A stretch of DNA of 8,355 nucleotides. Origin: an uncultured Clostridia bacterium (GTDB taxonomy: Bacteria; Bacillota; Clostridia; Christensenellales; Pumilibacteraceae). A model generated the notes under the pieces. That model ran no database searches. It worked only from the letters and a program-made list of their open reading frames with translations, and was not told the DNA's origin. Positions 5,136 to 8,355 of the stretch are shown in pieces (the first letter of the stretch is position 1; the number at the start of each line of letters is the position of its first letter). Position numbers and translations under genes: made by a program. Location of the stretch: NCBI GenBank assembly GCA_947627075.1, contig CANQUR010000066.1, positions 1 through 8,355 of the forward strand. The letters run 5' to 3'.

Positions 5136-6839
5136 TTATTCTCTTTTGTCAACCCACTCTCCTGTTGCATCGTCAAAATAATAATCCGGTAAAATTACAT
5201 TTGTCTTCCCTACATCATATAAGGTTATGTCATATTCATCTTCTTTTTTCAAAGGATGATCGCAAGAAAATCTTAACCCATCTTCTGTAAACTTCAGTTT
5301 AATTTGAGAGCCATCACTTGCAAATCCATTCATATATCCATCGTCAAAATCATATCTGAATCCATATGGGTTGCAATCACCTAACAACTCGATTTTCGAT
5401 TGTATGATCGTAAATGGTTGTGTATTTAAAGAGATACCTGTAAATTTATACCATTGCTGCTCTACCCATCTTTTTCTATACTCAACATATTGATTACCTT
5501 CTTTATCGTAAAATCTAGTTTTTTCAGATTTTGTCCCATAATCTTGTAAATATTCTATTTTATTATTGTCTCTTTTAATTATACTGTATTTTGTAAAATT
5601 TCCCTCATAGGAAAACAGATCATCAACATACGCAGTATAATTTTTTTGTTCTAACAATTTTACAAAATTTTCCAAATTGTTTCTAAAACCTTCATAATCA
5701 ATTTTAGTATAATCTCTCAAAATTTCAGTTGGCAACTCTATAGTAATGTTCGGATTTACATAAAAATCTATCAAAGAACCTTCCACGGAAAGAGTAAATT
5801 GTTCTGCCATTTGCTCCGGATCATAAGAGCAACTAATGTCGCCATTATAAAAAGAATGACCTTTCAAAACCATGAACCCCGTATCTTGTAATTGCAAAGA
5901 TTCCCAAGAAGTATCATCATAATCGAAATTGCTAAAAGGATTTTCCTCGAATCCTAAAAAATTTTTTGCCCAACTATCCTTTTCCTTATAAATATAAACG
6001 CAATTATTGTTTTCATGCAAGAAATATTTTACATTGCCTTTTTCGTCATCAACACTTATAACGCCATCTTTATAAGAATATTGCGTATTTTTTCCTTCGA
6101 TATTCCACTTAAAACAAGAACTTTCATTTGCAATGGACTTAAACCTATTTAATTCTTGCTGAAATTGTTTGGTATCGGAAGAATACTCCACTCCAACTTT
6201 AATTGAGTTATCTTCAGTATAATCAAAATCAACTTCAGGTAATTCAATTGATTTTCCTCTATTTATTTCTACCGTTATTACTGTCCTATCTATTTCAAAA
6301 TCAAATCTTTTATATTCTGAATCAAATTGAGAAGGCCATAATCCCATACGAAGATCTTTGCCATTTAATTTACCATAAAAACTTCCATTTTTATAATAAT
6401 TTAGAGATTCCCATTCAATATCATTAATATCAAAAGATTCGAAACGTTGTAACATATCCAAATCGCTAACTTTCTTGACCCAAAGCCCGTTCTCTTTAAC
6501 GATCATTTTGTATTGATCATCTTCTTTAAAATAATATGTTTGAGTTTCATCCCATTTATTATTTGCTAAAAGAATACCATTTTTATAATAAAAATCATAT
6601 GTTATAAATTCGCCGTTTGTATTAAATTTTATCACACTATCTTTATCAATTAATTTTAAACTTTCGACAAATTTTCTATACTCTTGTTTAAACTGTGGGG
6701 AATCGGCAGGATAATCTTTCCCCGTTTCCACTAAATAATTCTTATTTTCATCGTATTCATTGTTGTTGCAAGCCGCAAATCCAAAACATATAACTATGAC
6801 AAATGTCAATAAAACTAATTCTTTTATAAACTTTTTCAT
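5136..6839 (-). CDS. Predicted lipoprotein of unknown function with three diverged internal repeats
   Basis: I do not recognise this 567-residue protein. The N-terminus MKKFIKELVLLTFVIVICFGFAAC is a lipoprotein signal peptide with the acceptor Cys at 24 (lipobox FAAC, with an unusual Phe at -3), followed by a polar linker. It should be exported and anchored on the outer face of the cell membrane. The rest is acidic, rich in aromatic residues and apparently mostly beta strand. It divides into three similar units at about 50-202, 226-372 and 385-555. Each starts with a short amphipathic helix (FKQEYRKFVESL, FQQELNRFKSI, FRNNLENFVKLL) and ends in a strand plus SIELPE, TIELPTE or NVILPDY. Units 1 and 2 share WESL (143-146, 312-315). 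There is no catalytic motif and no second membrane segment. The start has GGAGGAG just upstream. It begins 15 bp after recN and is far richer in A+T than its neighbours. It could be a ligand-binding or cell-envelope protein; no function is claimed. Confidence 0.85.
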   Translation of the reverse strand: MKKFIKELVLLTFVIVICFGFAACNNNEYDENKNYLVETGKDYPADSPQFKQEYRKFVESLKLIDKDSVIKFNTNGEFITYDFYYKNGILLANNKWDETQTYYFKEDDQYKMIVKENGLWVKKVSDLDMLQRFESFDINDIEWESLNYYKNGSFYGKLNGKDLRMGLWPSQFDSEYKRFDFEIDRTVITVEINRGKSIELPEVDFDYTEDNSIKVGVEYSSDTKQFQQELNRFKSIANESSCFKWNIEGKNTQYSYKDGVISVDDEKGNVKYFLHENNNCVYIYKEKDSWAKNFLGFEENPFSNFDYDDTSWESLQLQDTGFMVLKGHSFYNGDISCSYDPEQMAEQFTLSVEGSLIDFYVNPNITIELPTEILRDYTKIDYEGFRNNLENFVKLLEQKNYTAYVDDLFSYEGNFTKYSIIKRDNNKIEYLQDYGTKSEKTRFYDKEGNQYVEYRKRWVEQQWYKFTGISLNTQPFTIIQSKIELLGDCNPYGFRYDFDDGYMNGFASDGSQIKLKFTEDGLRFSCDHPLKKEDEYDITLYDVGKTNVILPDYYFDDATGEWVDKRE

Positions 6840-6854
6840 ATCTCCTCCAAAATA

Positions 6855-8355
6855 TTAACCTTTTAGACTACGTTTATAATCGTCGCACCACTTTTTAAGC
6901 TCGGCGGCGGCAGACTCCGCTTGACTGCTTACGCTCACGCCGCTTAAACGCGCTATTTCCTTTATCATGCCGTCACGATCGAGCGGTGTGACCTTTGTAA
7001 ATGTTTGCTCGTCTACGACCGACTTCTCGATGAAAAATTGAGCGGACGCCATAGCCGCTATTTGCGCAAGGTGCGTAACACATAAAACTTGATGATTCAT
7101 GGCGATCTGTTGAAGCTTTTGAGCCACCGCTCTGCCCGTATTGCCGCTTATGCCCACGTCTATCTCGTCGAATATCATGGTCGGCATTTCGTCCTTTTCG
7201 CCATTTACAACTTTAAGCGCAAGCATAAATCTGGACATTTCGCCGCCGGATATTATCTTTGTCATGGGTTGAAGGGGCTGTCCCTTGTTGGGACTGAAAT
7301 AAAATTCGAGCTTGTCCATGCCCTTTGAAGTAACACTGCTTTCGCAACTCTCTCGCGGCGGCAAGGGGGCGAATTTGATTTCGAACTCGACCGAGCCCAT
7401 GCCAAGTTCGCTCAAATGTCTTTCGATCTCCCTTTCGAAGTCTTTTGCAAGCTTTTTTCGAGTATTGCTCAACCGAACGGACAACTCGTAAATGTCGTCC
7501 AAGAGCGTTTCTTTTTCTGCGCTCAATTTGGCGAACAGCTTGTCACTGTTGAGCAAGGTATAAAGTCGTTCGTTGGCTTCGTTACAAAACGCCGTCATAT
7601 TCTCATAGTCGCCGTACTTTTTGCGTATTCTTTTGATAACGTCAAGACGCTCCTCTATCTTATCGAGATCCGCTTCGTCAAAATCCTTATCGAGCTCGTC
7701 ACGTATGCTTTCGGCAATATCGTTAAGCTCCGCCGATGTAGATTTAAGACGTTCGCTCAATGTGCCGTATTGCTCGCCTATATGACCTATCGAATCGAGC
7801 TCCGATCCCGCTTCATCGACAAGTCCGATCGCACATAGTTCATCTTCCGACAACTTATTTATCGCATTCGAAAGCGCCGTATTGATTTTTTCCGCCGAGG
7901 CTATGACCTTGCGTTTTGCGGTAAGTTCTTCCTCTTCGCCTTCATAAACATGCGCGCTCTCGATCTCATCTATCTGAAATTTGAGAATATCTATAAGGCG
8001 CTCTCTGTCCTCACCGTTGCCGATTTGAGCCAATTTTTCGTTGATATTATGCAATTCGGACGTCTTTTCGCTTATTACTTTAAGCATATCTCCTATATTA
8101 TGTCTGACATAATAATCGAAAAGTCTGCCTTGTTCGGATATATTCGCAACGGATATGTACTCATGCTGACCGTATATATCCACAAGCTTCTCGGTAAGAC
8201 GACGTAACATGGACGCCGTCACCACTCTGCCGTTTACTCGTATTTCGTTTTTCCCGCTGTCAAAAAATCGACGAGTTACGATCACCTCGCCTTCCGCCTC
8301 GTGCCCCATTTCGGCCATTATTTCGCGTACCGAGTCGGTAACGTCAAACACGCCC
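6855..8355 (-). CDS. recN: DNA repair protein RecN, N-terminus cut by the window edge
   Basis: RecN is a cytoplasmic SMC-like ATPase that acts early in double-strand-break repair. The frame is open to the right edge, so about the first 60 residues, with the Walker A motif, are missing. The GTG near 8351 is an internal Val, not a start. Counting from that Val as residue 1, the visible parts are: the conserved DIYGQHEY (58-65) that ends the N-terminal head segment; a coiled-coil region of about 85-310 rich in Leu, Glu and Lys; then the C-terminal head with the ABC signature ISGGEMSRFMLALK (367-380), Walker B TMIFDEID (391-398), D-loop VGISG (399-403) and the switch histidine in CVTHLAQIAA (424-433). 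The order and sequence are typical of RecN and differ from RecF and SMC. The stop TAA is 15 bp before the lipoprotein gene, with no terminator between, so the two may share a transcript. Confidence 0.96.
   Translation of the reverse strand, partial: GVFDVTDSVREIMAEMGHEAEGEVIVTRRFFDSGKNEIRVNGRVVTASMLRRLTEKLVDIYGQHEYISVANISEQGRLFDYYVRHNIGDMLKVISEKTSELHNINEKLAQIGNGEDRERLIDILKFQIDEIESAHVYEGEEEELTAKRKVIASAEKINTALSNAINKLSEDELCAIGLVDEAGSELDSIGHIGEQYGTLSERLKSTSAELNDIAESIRDELDKDFDEADLDKIEERLDVIKRIRKKYGDYENMTAFCNEANERLYTLLNSDKLFAKLSAEKETLLDDIYELSVRLSNTRKKLAKDFEREIERHLSELGMGSVEFEIKFAPLPPRESCESSVTSKGMDKLEFYFSPNKGQPLQPMTKIISGGEMSRFMLALKVVNGEKDEMPTMIFDEIDVGISGNTGRAVAQKLQQIAMNHQVLCVTHLAQIAAMASAQFFIEKSVVDEQTFTKVTPLDRDGMIKEIARLSGVSVSSQAESAAAELKKWCDDYKRSLKG

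Noticed and set aside
6203..6427. A 74-codon plus-strand open frame inside the lipoprotein gene.
   Set aside because: It is antisense to the long lipoprotein frame and its Leu/Tyr/Asn-rich translation just reflects AT-rich DNA; no start signal supports it.
8346..8351. GTG at 8351 as the true start of the recN gene.
   Set aside because: The frame stays open to the window edge and the protein would lack the Walker A motif; the GTG is an internal valine of a gene cut by the window.

Overview
The window looks like the chromosome of an anaerobic bacterium, most likely an uncultured Clostridia-type Bacillota. The reasons are a ferredoxin-dependent 2-oxoacid oxidoreductase in place of a lipoyl 2-oxoglutarate dehydrogenase, strong GGAGG-type ribosome binding sites, tightly packed operons and a lipoprotein with a short Gram-positive-style signal peptide. 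The organism call is inference from gene content; there is no rRNA or other taxonomic marker here.

Layout. (1) Positions 3-3848, minus strand: a five-gene operon read right to left as korD-korA-korB-korC-sucC. It encodes a four-subunit 2-oxoglutarate:ferredoxin oxidoreductase followed by the beta subunit of succinyl-CoA synthetase. The genes overlap, abut or lie 9 bp apart. sucC ends at the window edge with an AGGA starting in its stop codon, so sucD probably follows outside. (2) Positions 3849-4087: a 239-bp divergent intergenic region with a very good promoter for the plus-strand regulator, a weaker candidate for the kor operon, and several inverted repeats. (3) Positions 4088-5026, plus strand: a LysR-family regulator, probably controlling the kor-suc operon. 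(4) Positions 5027-5135: a convergent gap with two strong hairpins, probably terminators for the two sides. (5) Positions 5136-6839, minus strand: a predicted lipoprotein of unknown function. It is much more AT-rich than its neighbours and is built from three diverged copies of a domain of about 150-170 residues. (6) Positions 6855-8355, minus strand: recN, the DNA-repair SMC-like ATPase, with its N-terminus (including Walker A) cut off by the window edge. The lipoprotein gene starts only 15 bp after recN.

How it fits together. KorDABC interconverts 2-oxoglutarate + CoA and succinyl-CoA + CO2 with ferredoxin as electron carrier. SucCD interconverts succinyl-CoA and succinate with gain or use of a nucleoside triphosphate. 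Together they form one branch of the TCA cycle that can run oxidatively (substrate-level phosphorylation) or reductively (2-oxoglutarate synthesis). The sequence does not settle the direction. I see no mobile element, CRISPR array, tRNA or rRNA. The least explained part is the three-repeat lipoprotein; the rest is core metabolism and repair.
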